DNA of 64,000 nt, from NCBI RefSeq assembly GCF_900110115.1, contig NZ_FOCM01000004.1, positions 365,301 through 429,300 on the forward strand. Reading direction: 5' to 3'. This DNA is from Palleronia pelagia (lineage in GTDB: Bacteria; Pseudomonadota; Alphaproteobacteria; Rhodobacterales; Rhodobacteraceae). Position 1 is the stretch's first letter. Each line of letters starts with the position of its first letter. Shown piece by piece: positions 55,822 through 64,000 of the stretch. The position numbers and the translations under genes were made by a program. The notes beneath the pieces were generated by a model, which saw only the letters and a list, made by a program, of their open reading frames with translations, was not told the DNA's origin and made no database searches.

Positions 55822-56790
55822 ATGAAATTCACCGCATTCATTGCAGCCGCCGCATGCGTGGCCGCGCTGCCCGCAGCCGCGCAGGACAACGCGGACTGGC
55901 CCGCCAGCATCACCATAGGAACAGGCAGCCAAGGCGGCACCTATTTCGGATACGGCAGCGGCTTCGGCGCGATGATCAGCGAAGAGCTGGGCGTCAATGC
56001 CGGGGTGGAGATCACCGGCGGCCCAGTGCAGAACGTCACGCTGGTCGAGACCGGTGAGCACCAACTCGGCTTCGTCACGCTCGGCCCCGCCGACGAAGCG
56101 CGCCGCGGTGAAAGCCCATTGATGCCGGGCACGCCACACGAAGCCGTGCGCGCGCTGTTTCCTATGTATCAGACCCCTCTGCAGGCGGCGGTGCTGGCAT
56201 CGTCGGATATTGAGAGCTTCCAGGACCTGCAGGGCAAACGCGTGGGCGTCGGCCCGGCGGGCGGTACCTCGGCCACTTACTGGACGCGGTTTTTCGAGAA
56301 CGCGGAAGGTTACGGCGATGTGACGATCTCCAACGCGGGCGGCTCGGACACGGCCGGTCAGCTCAAGGACGGTCTGATCGATGCGTTCGTCTATGCTGCG
56401 GGTCTGCCGACGGGCGCCTATTCGCAGCTCGCCGTGGAGAACGACGTGCGCTTCTTGTCGATGGATGACGAAACGCTCTCAACCATGAAGGAAATCGTGC
56501 CCGCAATGGCAGATTTCACCATCCCCGCGGATACCTACGAGGATCAGCCCGAGGATCTTCAGACCGTGTCGCTTTGGAACTTCGCCATCGCGCATGAGGA
56601 CATGCCGGAAAGCCTCGCCTACGAGATCACGGCGCTGGCGATGGAAAACCATGATCGCATGATGACCAACCATGCTGCCGCAAGCGAGACGCTGCCGGAG
56701 AATGTCTCCAAGAACACCGTCATCCCGTTCCACCCGGGCGCTGCCCGCTGGTTCGAGGAAAACGGCTTCGACGTGCCGTTGGTCGAGTAA
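55822..56790 (+). CDS. TRAP transporter solute-binding protein, TAXI family
   Basis: A 322-residue periplasmic protein with a signal peptide ending at ALPAAAQ. The TAXI pattern is clear: ITIGTGSQGGTYFGYGSGFG near the start and GKRVGVGPAGGTSATYWTRF in the middle. A strong ribosome site (GGAGGAGGAAACC) precedes ATG 55822. It delivers an organic acid, presumably tartrate or D-malate given its neighbours, to the fused permease encoded downstream after a hairpin. Confidence 0.92.
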   Translation: MKFTAFIAAAACVAALPAAAQDNADWPASITIGTGSQGGTYFGYGSGFGAMISEELGVNAGVEITGGPVQNVTLVETGEHQLGFVTLGPADEARRGESPLMPGTPHEAVRALFPMYQTPLQAAVLASSDIESFQDLQGKRVGVGPAGGTSATYWTRFFENAEGYGDVTISNAGGSDTAGQLKDGLIDAFVYAAGLPTGAYSQLAVENDVRFLSMDDETLSTMKEIVPAMADFTIPADTYEDQPEDLQTVSLWNFAIAHEDMPESLAYEITALAMENHDRMMTNHAAASETLPENVSKNTVIPFHPGAARWFEENGFDVPLVE

Positions 56791-56824
56791 TCCCGCGCCG
56801 CATTTGACAAAAGTCTGAACGCGC

Positions 56825-56861
56825 GCGGGCGGCGATTCCCATGTCGCCGCCCGCTTCTTTT
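56825..56861 (+). terminator. Attenuator/terminator between TRAP binding protein and permease
   Basis: Perfect 11-bp arms GCGGGCGGCGA and TCGCCGCCCGC around an eight-base loop, followed by TTCTTTT. It should stop part of the transcripts after the binding-protein gene, giving more binding protein than permease. Confidence 0.8.
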
Positions 56862-56884
56862 CATATTCACGAGCGATCCGGACC

Positions 56885-59092
56885 ATGAGCAACGCGCAGC
56901 ATAAGCACAGCCCAAAGCCGGCCGAAAGCGAAGGTAAGTCCGCGATCGAGCAGGAGTTGGCCCGCGCCAATGTCGACAACGACCCGGTGGCCGCGAACCA
57001 GAGGCTGTTTACCGGCAGCCGCAACCTCGTCATCGCGGCGATGTGTGTGGCCTACACGGTGTTTCACCTTCTGGTGATGAACGTCTACCCGCTGGAAACC
57101 TGGGCCTATCGCCTGACCCATGTGGGCGGCGGTCTGCTGCTCGGCTTCCTTCTGTTCGGCTCGCAGCCGTTCGGAGAGGATGCGGGCCCGACCCAACGCG
57201 AAGGGCTGATGTCGAAAGCGCTGCTGGTTCTCGCCGGTGCAGGGGTTCTTTACGGTCTGATCGGCGTTGTCGCGATCTGGATCAACGGCACGCTTCTGGG
57301 CGATTTGATGCCCCCTGCCTGGGCCATGTCGACCTTCGGCATCCCACTGACCCTCGGCACGAGCGTGGCCATCGTGCATGGCTGGGTCTTTCCCCATCGC
57401 GGGCGGATGCAATTCGCGCCAGGCGATGTGGTGCTGGCTTTGGCTGCCATCGCCTTTACGGCCTACCTGATCTTCTTCGCTCGCCAGCTTCAACTGCGCG
57501 CGGGCATGCCCATGGCCCTGCCGGGCGATATGTGGTCGGCCATTACCGGTGTCCTGCTGATCATCGAATTGACCCGCCGCCTTGCCGGGATGGCGCTGGT
57601 GATCATCGCGGGCGTTTTCGTGGCCTATGCCTTCGCGGGCCCTTGGCTACCCGGGATTTTCGAGCATCGCGGCTATGACGTGAAGCGCTTCTTCTCCTAC
57701 ATCTTCACCGATAACGGTGTGCTCGGCGCGCCGATTGCGATCTCCTCCACCTACATCATCCTGTTCGTCGTCTTCGCGGCCTTTCTGCAGACCACGCGGG
57801 TCGGGGAATACTTCGTGAATCTCGCCTTCGCCGCTGCCGGGCATCGCCGCGGCGGCCCGGCTAAGGTGGCGATCTTCGCCTCCGGTCTCATGGGCATGAT
57901 CAACGGCACCTCGGCGGGCAATGTCGTGGCAACCGGTTCGCTGACCATCCCGATGATGAAAAAGGTGGGCTACCGGCCCCAGACCTCCGCCGCGGTGGAG
58001 GCCGCAGCGTCGACCGGCGGGCAGATCATGCCGCCGATCATGGGCGCGGGCGCTTTCATCATGGCCGAGATCACGGGCATCGCCTACATGGATATCGTCT
58101 ATGCCGCGATCATTCCGGCGGTGATCTACTTCGTCTCAGTCTACTTCATGGTCGATCTGGCCGCGAAGAAGGCGAACATGATGGGCCTGCCGCGCGATCA
58201 GCTTCCCAAGCTCGCGAAACTGGCCAAGCAGATCTATCTGTTCCTTCCCATCGTGGTGCTGATCTACGCTCTGTTTGCGGGCTATTCGGTAATCCGCTGC
58301 GGCACGCTGGCAATGATAACCGCCGCGGTGGTGTCCTGGCTCACGCCGCACCGCATGGGTCCGAAGCAATTGATCCAAGCGCTCGATAACGGAGCGCGCA
58401 TGGTGCTGCAGCTGGTCGCGGTCTGTGCAACAGCGGGCATCATCGTGGGGGTCATCGCCCTGACAGGCATCGGCTCGCGGTTCTCGACGGTCCTGCTGGC
58501 GCTTGCGGATCAGAGCCAGATCCTTGCGCTATTCTTCGCGATGGTCGTGTCGATCATCCTCGGCATGGGGATGCCCACAACGGCGGCCTATGCCGTGGCG
58601 GCCTCGGTCATAGCGCCGGGCGTCATCAACCTCGGCGTCGCACCACTGACTGCGCATCTCTTCATCTTCTACTTCGCGGTGATGTCGGCGATCACGCCGC
58701 CCGTGGCGCTGGCCGCCTATGCGGGCTCCGCGCTGGCCGGATCGGACCCGATCCGCACGAGCGTAGAGAGCTTCAAGATCGGCCTTGCAGCCTTCGTCGT
58801 GCCCTACATGTTCTTCTATTCACCCGCGATGCTGCTCAACGGCGGCTGGTTCGACATCGCCCACATCGCAGCAACGGCGTTGGTCGGTATCTACCTGTTG
58901 TCTTGCGCGGTGCAGGGCTGGTTCTTCGGCCACGCCAACGCGGCAGTCCGCGCAGCGCTCGGGGCGGGCGGACTGACCATGATCGCAGGCGGCTGGATCA
59001 CGGATGCGATTGGGGTGGGCATCGCGGTCGTTCTGGTCCTGATCCAGCGCGGACGCATGGGTGCCTCCGATTTCGCCCGTGGCGCCGACTGA
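56885..59092 (+). CDS. TRAP transporter fused permease (DctQM-type)
   Basis: A 735-residue protein with about 16-18 membrane helices. An N-terminal four-helix part (to about residue 200) corresponds to the small DctQ-like subunit; the rest is the large DctM subunit with GLMGMINGTSAGNVVATGSL, STGGQIMPPIMGAGAFIMAE and MGMPTTAAYAVAASVIAPG. Such fusions pair with TAXI binding proteins and use a sodium or proton gradient. It is the last gene of the catabolic cluster. Confidence 0.93.
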   Translation: MSNAQHKHSPKPAESEGKSAIEQELARANVDNDPVAANQRLFTGSRNLVIAAMCVAYTVFHLLVMNVYPLETWAYRLTHVGGGLLLGFLLFGSQPFGEDAGPTQREGLMSKALLVLAGAGVLYGLIGVVAIWINGTLLGDLMPPAWAMSTFGIPLTLGTSVAIVHGWVFPHRGRMQFAPGDVVLALAAIAFTAYLIFFARQLQLRAGMPMALPGDMWSAITGVLLIIELTRRLAGMALVIIAGVFVAYAFAGPWLPGIFEHRGYDVKRFFSYIFTDNGVLGAPIAISSTYIILFVVFAAFLQTTRVGEYFVNLAFAAAGHRRGGPAKVAIFASGLMGMINGTSAGNVVATGSLTIPMMKKVGYRPQTSAAVEAAASTGGQIMPPIMGAGAFIMAEITGIAYMDIVYAAIIPAVIYFVSVYFMVDLAAKKANMMGLPRDQLPKLAKLAKQIYLFLPIVVLIYALFAGYSVIRCGTLAMITAAVVSWLTPHRMGPKQLIQALDNGARMVLQLVAVCATAGIIVGVIALTGIGSRFSTVLLALADQSQILALFFAMVVSIILGMGMPTTAAYAVAASVIAPGVINLGVAPLTAHLFIFYFAVMSAITPPVALAAYAGSALAGSDPIRTSVESFKIGLAAFVVPYMFFYSPAMLLNGGWFDIAHIAATALVGIYLLSCAVQGWFFGHANAAVRAALGAGGLTMIAGGWITDAIGVGIAVVLVLIQRGRMGASDFARGAD

Positions 59093-59477
59093 TGTCTGGG
59101 CAAGTGGCTTTGCCTCATTAAGTGGTCCGAATCTGATGGACGACCCAGAATAACGCGAGTCATAGCCGCGAGGCCGCAGTCAATCTTGCTCGCCTTTGGA
59201 ACCGGGGAGAGATGGCCTCGAAGATCTTACCTCCGACCCTCTTGAAGGGTTGGAGATCTCTTTTGAATGAGCCGCGGTGTTTGAGCAGGTGCCTTCATGC
59301 GGGCGAACGATGGTGGTAGCAATAGCGTCCTCTCCTCATCGGAAAAGGTTTCCGCTGCCACTGTGATCAAAGTGTTCTAAAAAATTGCTCACCACGAAAA
59401 GTCGTCTGAATGTCCGCTAAGCTGGACCTCTCAAGTTGCCTTTGCATATGTTCCGGATCACTCCCCGCGTGCCATGA
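59093..59477. other. Intergenic region with insertion-sequence traces
   Basis: About 385 bases with no gene. TTAAGTGGTCCGAATC at 59120-59135 resembles the inner part of the IS3 terminal repeats at 44714 and 50328, so a lost IS3 copy may have ended here. Confidence 0.45.
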
Positions 59478-59731
59478 ACATCACGTAACCAGGATTGCTG
59501 GTCGGTGACCTGGGACCTCCCCGCGGATCCTCTCCAGATCGCTGAATACGTCGAGTATCTCGGTGGCCGAATTCGACCTCACACGATTCAGACACGCCTG
59601 TGGGCGCTCGGCGAGCTTCACCGGGCAGAGTTCTATGCATCGCCCTGTCGACATCGGCTCGTTTTGCTGGCTCTGAGAGCGGTGAAGAGGAAGTATGGTT
59701 CCGCCATAGGTCAAGCGCCTCCCCTCTGCTG
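59478..59731 (+). pseudogene. Tyrosine recombinase (integrase) N-terminal fragment
   Basis: After an in-frame TGA at 59475, about 84 codons read TWDLPADPLQIAEYVEYLGG, RPHTIQTRLWALGELHR and LALRAVKRKYGSAIGQAPPL. This matches the N-terminal core-binding (SAM-like) domain of site-specific integrases, whose catalytic domain normally follows the QA-x-PL segment. Here the sequence is cut by the solo IS5 end at 59735, so the catalytic Arg and Tyr are absent. Confidence 0.68.
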
Positions 59732-59734
59732 CAA

Positions 59735-59753
59735 TCAATGGGTCCTGAGCCTA
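59735..59753. repeat. Solo IS5-family terminal sequence
   Basis: The 19 bases TCAATGGGTCCTGAGCCTA are identical to 52050-52068, the outer end of the IS5 fragment. No transposase lies next to it. Its last three bases supply the TAG stop codon of the ABC permease gene on the other strand. Confidence 0.75.
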
Positions 59754-61154
59754 CATCCGCACCCGGCTGGCGCGCGTGCTGTGGATGACGGCCCACGCGG
59801 CGAGCAGGGCGACGCAGGCCGTCGCGGTAACGAACCCGGCGACCAGGTGGATCTCGGCCCAACCAAGGCTCACCGGGATAGCGATGCCCGTCCGTGCCGC
59901 CACGACATCGGATAGAACACCGGCCACCGCCCAGCCCAGGGCCGCACCCAGCACGCCACCGAGCACGAGAAGGCCTGCGCCGTAGGACCAGACGAGCGCC
60001 ACGAGAAACCGGGTCGGTGCCCCAAGCGCCCGAAGGAGCGCCATGTGCCGCTCGAACAGGCGCAGCAGCATGACCAGGCCGGTCAGCACGCTGGCCGCGA
60101 CCAGGATCTGCGCAACGAGGCTCATCAGCGACATAGCCTGCCTGATGTCGCCCAGGATCGCGTAGAGTTGGCTGAGAACCGCGCCCGGCAGGAATGCCAT
60201 CGTCTCGGCGTCGCGGGTGTAGGCCGATTGTAGCGCGTAGGCCTGTGCCAGCTGCTCCGGCACCACGATCACGGCGGGCGTTCCAGGGAAGAGGGCGGCC
60301 TCGAAAGGCGGGCCGATCCGCTGTCCAGCTGACGGTTCGTATGCCTCGTCGTGGCCGTGCTCGTCGTCCCCGCCGTGGTCTTCGTCATGGTCCGCGTCAT
60401 CTCCGTGGCCGTCAGCCTCTTCGACCGGGTGACCGTTGGCCAGGCCGTGGACGGCCCAGACACCTTCGACCGGCACGAGTATGGCCCGATCCCACGGGCT
60501 GCCAGTGGGCGCCATGCGGCCCACGACCTCGTAGTGGAAACCGCCGTGAAGACCGGCCTCGGCGGCCGTTCCGCGACCGTGCGCCGGTTCGATCTCGCCG
60601 CCCACGGGCACATCCACGAGGGCGCCCACCACCGCCTCTTCCTCGGTCGCAAAGACGCGTCCTTCGATGGCGCCTTCGCTGAGGTGGGTCACCAACTCGG
60701 CCACGGTGCCGACGATGGGATCACCCTCGAAACTGTCGCCGAACGCGATGGGCGCGGCCAGGCGCACGCGGTCGTCGTCCGCTATGGCGTTGAAGGTCTC
60801 GCCATCGATCAGCGGCACATCTGCCGGGCGCAGGTAAACGGCGGCCAGCAGCATGGAAATTTCGCTGCCTGGAGCGCTCACCACCAGGTCGAACTTCGAC
60901 GCAGCGTCGGCCGTGCCTTGGCGCAATCCCCGTTCCTGGGCGATCAGGCCGATCCCCATGCCGACCGACACGGCGATCAGCGCGACGAAGACGGCGTTGA
61001 TCCAGGCGAAACGTCGGATCATGCCGAGGGCCAGCGGCCACGGCGCAAGTCCACGCAACAGCGTGGCCGCCATCAGCGCCAAGGGAAGCAAGAGGGCGAT
61101 CAGGATCAGTGTCTCCTGTCCCCAGATCGGAAGCCCTGCCCAGAAGTCCCTCAT
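59751..61154 (-). CDS. FtsX/MacB-like ABC transporter permease with His-rich periplasmic loop
   Basis: A 467-residue protein with the LolC/MacB layout: one N-terminal TM (about 12-32, with a second near 44-64), a large extracytoplasmic domain, and three C-terminal TM helices (about 345-370, 390-420 and 430-455). Around residue 260 the loop reads EEADGHGDDADHDEDHGGDD and EHGHDEAYEP, with many His and Asp residues likely to bind zinc or another metal. The start at 61154 overlaps the ATPase stop. The stop codon lies in an IS end, so a few C-terminal residues may have been lost. Confidence 0.85.
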   Translation of the reverse strand: MRDFWAGLPIWGQETLILIALLLPLALMAATLLRGLAPWPLALGMIRRFAWINAVFVALIAVSVGMGIGLIAQERGLRQGTADAASKFDLVVSAPGSEISMLLAAVYLRPADVPLIDGETFNAIADDDRVRLAAPIAFGDSFEGDPIVGTVAELVTHLSEGAIEGRVFATEEEAVVGALVDVPVGGEIEPAHGRGTAAEAGLHGGFHYEVVGRMAPTGSPWDRAILVPVEGVWAVHGLANGHPVEEADGHGDDADHDEDHGGDDEHGHDEAYEPSAGQRIGPPFEAALFPGTPAVIVVPEQLAQAYALQSAYTRDAETMAFLPGAVLSQLYAILGDIRQAMSLMSLVAQILVAASVLTGLVMLLRLFERHMALLRALGAPTRFLVALVWSYGAGLLVLGGVLGAALGWAVAGVLSDVVAARTGIAIPVSLGWAEIHLVAGFVTATACVALLAAWAVIHSTRASRVRM

Positions 61155-61828
61155 CCCGCAAGCTCCATACGTCCGTCTGAGATCCGCATCTTGCGATCCA
61201 TCCGGTCCAGCAGGGTGTCGTCGTGCGTCACGCAAACGAGGGTGCGGCCCCGCGATCGCGCAGCGCCGATCAGGTCGTCGGCCAGCGCATCCGCCGCCGC
61301 GCGATGCAGGCTGGCGGTCGGCTCGTCGGCTAGCAGGATGGGCGCGTCGGCGGCCATGGCACGGGCCACGGCAACGCGCTGGCGTTCGCCGCCCGAGAAG
61401 CTCGCAACGCGGCGCGTTCCGGCGTCGATGCCAAGCCGTTCCAATTCGGTCGCCGCCCGGTCGCGGATCGCGGCCCGCGCGGACCGCGGGGCGTAGAGAG
61501 AAGGCAGGGCGGCGTTGCCGAGCGCGGAGAGCTCCTCAAATAGAAGGTGATCCTGGAAAATCATGCCGATCCGGGCCGCGCGAAACGCAGCCCGATCGGC
61601 CCGGCTTTTCCCGACGAGATCGGTTTCGTCCCACGCGATGCGGCCCGTCATCTGATCGGCAAGACCGGCCAAGGCGTAAAGAAGCGTGGTCTTTCCCGCG
61701 CCCGATGGGCCGTAGATGCCAAGGGTCGTGCCAGGTTCAAGCTCCAGCACGGGAATGTCGAGGATCGGTCGCCCGCCATCGCCGATCACGACTAGGTCAC
61801 GCACGGAAAGCGCGGCACCCTTCGTCAT
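61151..61828 (-). CDS. ABC transporter ATP-binding protein (MacB/LolD type)
   Basis: A 225-residue ATPase. Walker A GPSGAGKTT, signature FSGGERQRVAVARAMA, Walker B ILLADEPTASLH and the switch His in CVTHDD are all present. It energises the FtsX-type permease encoded downstream, with which it overlaps by four bases. The start at 61828 is one base after the stop of the preceding Tat-exported protein gene; the in-frame ATG at 61849 lies inside that gene. Confidence 0.9.
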   Translation of the reverse strand: MTKGAALSVRDLVVIGDGGRPILDIPVLELEPGTTLGIYGPSGAGKTTLLYALAGLADQMTGRIAWDETDLVGKSRADRAAFRAARIGMIFQDHLLFEELSALGNAALPSLYAPRSARAAIRDRAATELERLGIDAGTRRVASFSGGERQRVAVARAMAADAPILLADEPTASLHRAAADALADDLIGAARSRGRTLVCVTHDDTLLDRMDRKMRISDGRMELAG

Positions 61829-61829
61829 G

Positions 61830-62270
61830 TCAGCGCGAAAAGCTCGCATCGGTCAGGCGCATCTTGCCGACGAACCCCGTCTCGGGGTCGGTGAAAGTCT
61901 CGAGGCTCAGGACCCCGCGGGTCTCGATGCCCACGGTGTAGTAGACCGGGTCAACGATGCGCTTGGTCTGGACCGGCAGGATGTCCTCGATCCACTCGAC
62001 CTCGGATTCGCAGAAGGGGCAGACCGCCATGGGTCGGCCGGTAAGCACGAAGAAACTCGATTGCGCCTTCAGTGGCGGGGCCATGTAGCCCTCGACGCTG
62101 ATCCGCTGGCCCTGGAGCGTCGTCGCGAGGTCGGAGAAGCCGCGCTCCCGCGTGTAGAGATCCCGCACCTTGATCGGCGCGTCGGGATCACCCGGTGCGG
62201 CGCGCAGAAACGTCGGCGCGGACAGGACCGGCGCGGACGCGGCGGTCATCAGGAAGTGTCGTCTATGCAT
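61830..62270 (-). CDS. Tat-exported protein of the metal-type ABC cluster (DUF3299-like)
   Basis: A 146-residue protein with a twin-arginine signal (HRRHFLMTAASAPVLSAP). The mature part has GQRISVEGYMAPPLKAQSSF, a CPFC pair and VYYTVGIETRGVLSLETF, which I associate with DUF3299-type proteins found beside zinc-related FtsX-type ABC genes such as the Zrg cluster of Vibrio. The CxxC may bind metal. It heads a three-gene operon with the ATPase and permease. Family call from memory of the pattern. Confidence 0.65.
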   Translation of the reverse strand: MHRRHFLMTAASAPVLSAPTFLRAAPGDPDAPIKVRDLYTRERGFSDLATTLQGQRISVEGYMAPPLKAQSSFFVLTGRPMAVCPFCESEVEWIEDILPVQTKRIVDPVYYTVGIETRGVLSLETFTDPETGFVGKMRLTDASFSR

Positions 62271-62370
62271 CTTGCCCTCGATCATTGTGAGCTCTTTCAG
62301 ACGTCAGGCCTACCGGAACAAATGGCAAGGGCGGCCCGGTGGCCGCCCCGCCTGATTTCGCTTGCGACGT

Positions 62371-63921
62371 TTACTGCTCGGCCGCAGCGGTCACGGCAGC
62401 GTGGTGCATGACGTGGAAGATCACGTTCTGCTCGATTGTGCCGTCGAACAGGTGCGCCCACGGGCCCTTTGCATAAACCGCGACATCCTCGCCCGAGTGG
62501 CTTTCCGAGCTTTTCGGGATCAGCGCCTGCTGGAGGTAGTCGGGGTCGAGCGCTTCTTCCTGGGTGACATCGGGGCGGCTGCCCGAGAAGGTGGGAACAG
62601 TGCCTTCGGCGGCGCCCACTTCGGTCTCGACCTGCTGGGTGCCCTCGCCCTCGGCTTCGGGGACCAGGATCGAACCGGGGCCGTTGAGGAAGCCGACGAT
62701 GGGATAGGGCAGGCCGTCATCGCCCAGCACCAACTCGTCCGAATGCGCGACGCCGCTGTTGTCGATGTCGTAGCACAGGCCGAGGATGTTCGAGCCGCGC
62801 CCGCAATACCCGTTGAAGGCCAGCGAGTGCTCGTGGTCCGCGGTGACGATGATGAGCGTGTCCTCGTCATTGGTCATCTCGTCGGCCATGGCGACGGCCT
62901 CGGCGAAAGCGCGCCCGTCGGTAAGCGTGCGGAAGAGGTTGCCCGCGTGGCTGGCGTGGTCGACACGGCCCGCTTCGACTTCGAGGAAATAGCCTTCCTC
63001 GTTCTGCGACAGATACTCGATGGCCGCAGCAGTCATTTCCGCGAGCGACGGCTCGTCGGTGCGGTCATGCTCGTATTGCATGTGGCTGGGTTCGAACAGC
63101 GCCAGGGTCGGCGTCTCGCCGTCGAGTGTCAGCGCCTGGAACTCTTCCGTGTTCGTCGCAAACTGAGCGCCGAGGCCGGTGGCCCGCTCGACCAGGTTAA
63201 CGCCGTCCGCGCGGCGGCCGCCCTCTTCGCTTTCGGGGATGAAGTGGCGATGACCGCCGCCCATGGCGAAGTCGATCAGGCCGGATTCCATGGCGTCGAT
63301 CAGCTGCGTCGCGATGTCGGCTTGGGCCGTGCAGCCCTCGGGCACGCTGTCTTCCCAGTTGCGGCTGGCGGTCTTGGCATAGACGGCCGCGGGCGTCGCA
63401 TGAGTCAGGCGCGCGGTCGAGATGATGCCGACCGACTTGCCCATGGGCTCGAGGATCTCTGCCAGCGTCGTCAGCTCGTTGCCCTCGACAGTCGAGCAGT
63501 CGTCGTAGCGGGCTTCCTCGCCGAGGTTGATGAGATTGAAGCGCTGCTTCACGCCGGTGTTCATCGAGCCGGCGGTCGGCGCCGAGTCGGGGGTCTGGGC
63601 GTTGATGTTGTAGGTCTTCACCAGCGCCGAGGACCATTCGGGCGTCTCGTAGGGCAAGACGTGATCCTCGCCCATGCCGCCTTCTTCCTGGCCGATGAAC
63701 AGGCGCGTGGCGTAGTTCGTGCCGACGCCGTTTCCGTCGGCGACCATCAGGATGATGTTGGTGGCTGGGTTTGTGTTCATCTGGCGGTCGATGATGGCCT
63801 GGATGGCCTCTTGACCGGCGGTGAACCATTCCGACGACGCTTGCGGCAGGTCATCCTGCGCAATTGCACCGGTGGCGACAAGCGCCATGACCGACGCGGC
63901 AAGATATGGCTTCAAAGACAT
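62371..63921 (-). CDS. phoA: Alkaline phosphatase (PhoA family)
   Basis: A 516-residue periplasmic enzyme that releases phosphate from organic monoesters. Signal peptide KPYLAASVMALVATGAIAQ; metal-binding strand IILMVADGNGVG; the nucleophile Ser in PDSAPTAGSMNTG; zinc ligands in GRVDHASHAGN and VTADHEHSLAFNGYCG. The two active-site zincs and the magnesium of this family link it functionally to the neighbouring putative metal transporter. A GAGGGG ribosome site precedes ATG 63921. Confidence 0.93.
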   Translation of the reverse strand: MSLKPYLAASVMALVATGAIAQDDLPQASSEWFTAGQEAIQAIIDRQMNTNPATNIILMVADGNGVGTNYATRLFIGQEEGGMGEDHVLPYETPEWSSALVKTYNINAQTPDSAPTAGSMNTGVKQRFNLINLGEEARYDDCSTVEGNELTTLAEILEPMGKSVGIISTARLTHATPAAVYAKTASRNWEDSVPEGCTAQADIATQLIDAMESGLIDFAMGGGHRHFIPESEEGGRRADGVNLVERATGLGAQFATNTEEFQALTLDGETPTLALFEPSHMQYEHDRTDEPSLAEMTAAAIEYLSQNEEGYFLEVEAGRVDHASHAGNLFRTLTDGRAFAEAVAMADEMTNDEDTLIIVTADHEHSLAFNGYCGRGSNILGLCYDIDNSGVAHSDELVLGDDGLPYPIVGFLNGPGSILVPEAEGEGTQQVETEVGAAEGTVPTFSGSRPDVTQEEALDPDYLQQALIPKSSESHSGEDVAVYAKGPWAHLFDGTIEQNVIFHVMHHAAVTAAAEQ

Positions 63922-63976
63922 TGGAGGCCCCTCTGGTTTCCGTGCGGCACGCTTAGGGGGCTGCCGTGACGATCAC

Positions 63977-63994
63977 GCATCAGATTTGTATCAG
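63977..63994 (-). promoter_or_regulatory. Possible Pho box upstream of the alkaline phosphatase gene
   Basis: On the coding strand the 18 bases read CTGATACAAATCTGATGC, two 7-base units separated by AAAT, the spacing of PhoB sites. Each unit keeps CTG but differs from CTGTCAT at three to four positions, so the match is weak. It lies about 55-75 bases upstream of the start codon. Confidence 0.35.
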
Positions 63995-64000
63995 GTGCGT

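Noticed and set aside
27071..59760. A classical tRNA-Phe-bounded genomic island with att repeats
   Set aside because: I could not find a second copy of the tRNA-Phe 3' end near the integrase fragment or elsewhere, so the island boundary is only inferred from composition and content.

Overview
The window looks like the chromosome of a GC-rich alphaproteobacterium of the Rhodobacterales (Roseobacter/Rhodobacter group). Support comes from the core block 52-aa protein - murA - DUF2948 - hisD - UPF0262 - infA - maf - RNase E/G - yacG - tRNA-Phe, the GTG/ATG starts with ATGA overlaps, and the abundance of Liv, Dpp and TRAP uptake systems. All functional calls rest on reading motifs in the translations; no database search was possible.

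Layout. 1-4.6 kb: the end of an RpiR-type regulator, a hybrid histidine kinase, a secreted SUOX-like protein and a LuxR-type response regulator. 4.6-10.6 kb: xylulokinase and a complete Liv-type ABC importer. 10.8-18.2 kb: a peptide/nickel-type (Dpp/Opp) ABC importer with two tandem binding proteins. 18.2-20.7 kb: a broken RTX/Hint gene. 20.8-27.1 kb: tRNA-Thr, the core housekeeping block and tRNA-Phe.

27.1-59.7 kb is mostly accessory DNA. It opens, just after tRNA-Phe, with a giant RTX/LamG/Hint protein that is a paralogue of the broken gene at 18.2 kb. A TetR regulator with twin operators faces a small membrane protein. Next comes a tightly coupled, visibly AT-richer seven-gene operon (44.5 down to 35.6 kb) that combines an Hpt protein, a BcsB-like protein, a processive family-2 glycosyltransferase with an N-terminal MshEN-like domain, a polytopic membrane protein, a response regulator with a degenerate GGDEF-like output, a histidine kinase and a single-domain receiver. 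This is the best candidate for an undescribed system: a predicted exopolysaccharide synthase carrying its own phosphorelay.

44.7-52.1 kb is an insertion-sequence graveyard (IS3- and IS5-family pieces). Two winged-helix regulators, each facing small DUF1127-type genes, have been broken there. 52.2-59.1 kb carries a tartrate/D-malate type catabolic cluster (glycerate kinase, tartrate dehydrogenase, LysR regulator, TAXI-TRAP transporter). An integrase fragment and a solo IS end follow at 59.5-59.75 kb. 59.75-63.9 kb holds an FtsX-type ABC exporter with a His-rich loop, a Tat-exported partner and an alkaline phosphatase, which together suggest metal or phosphate physiology.
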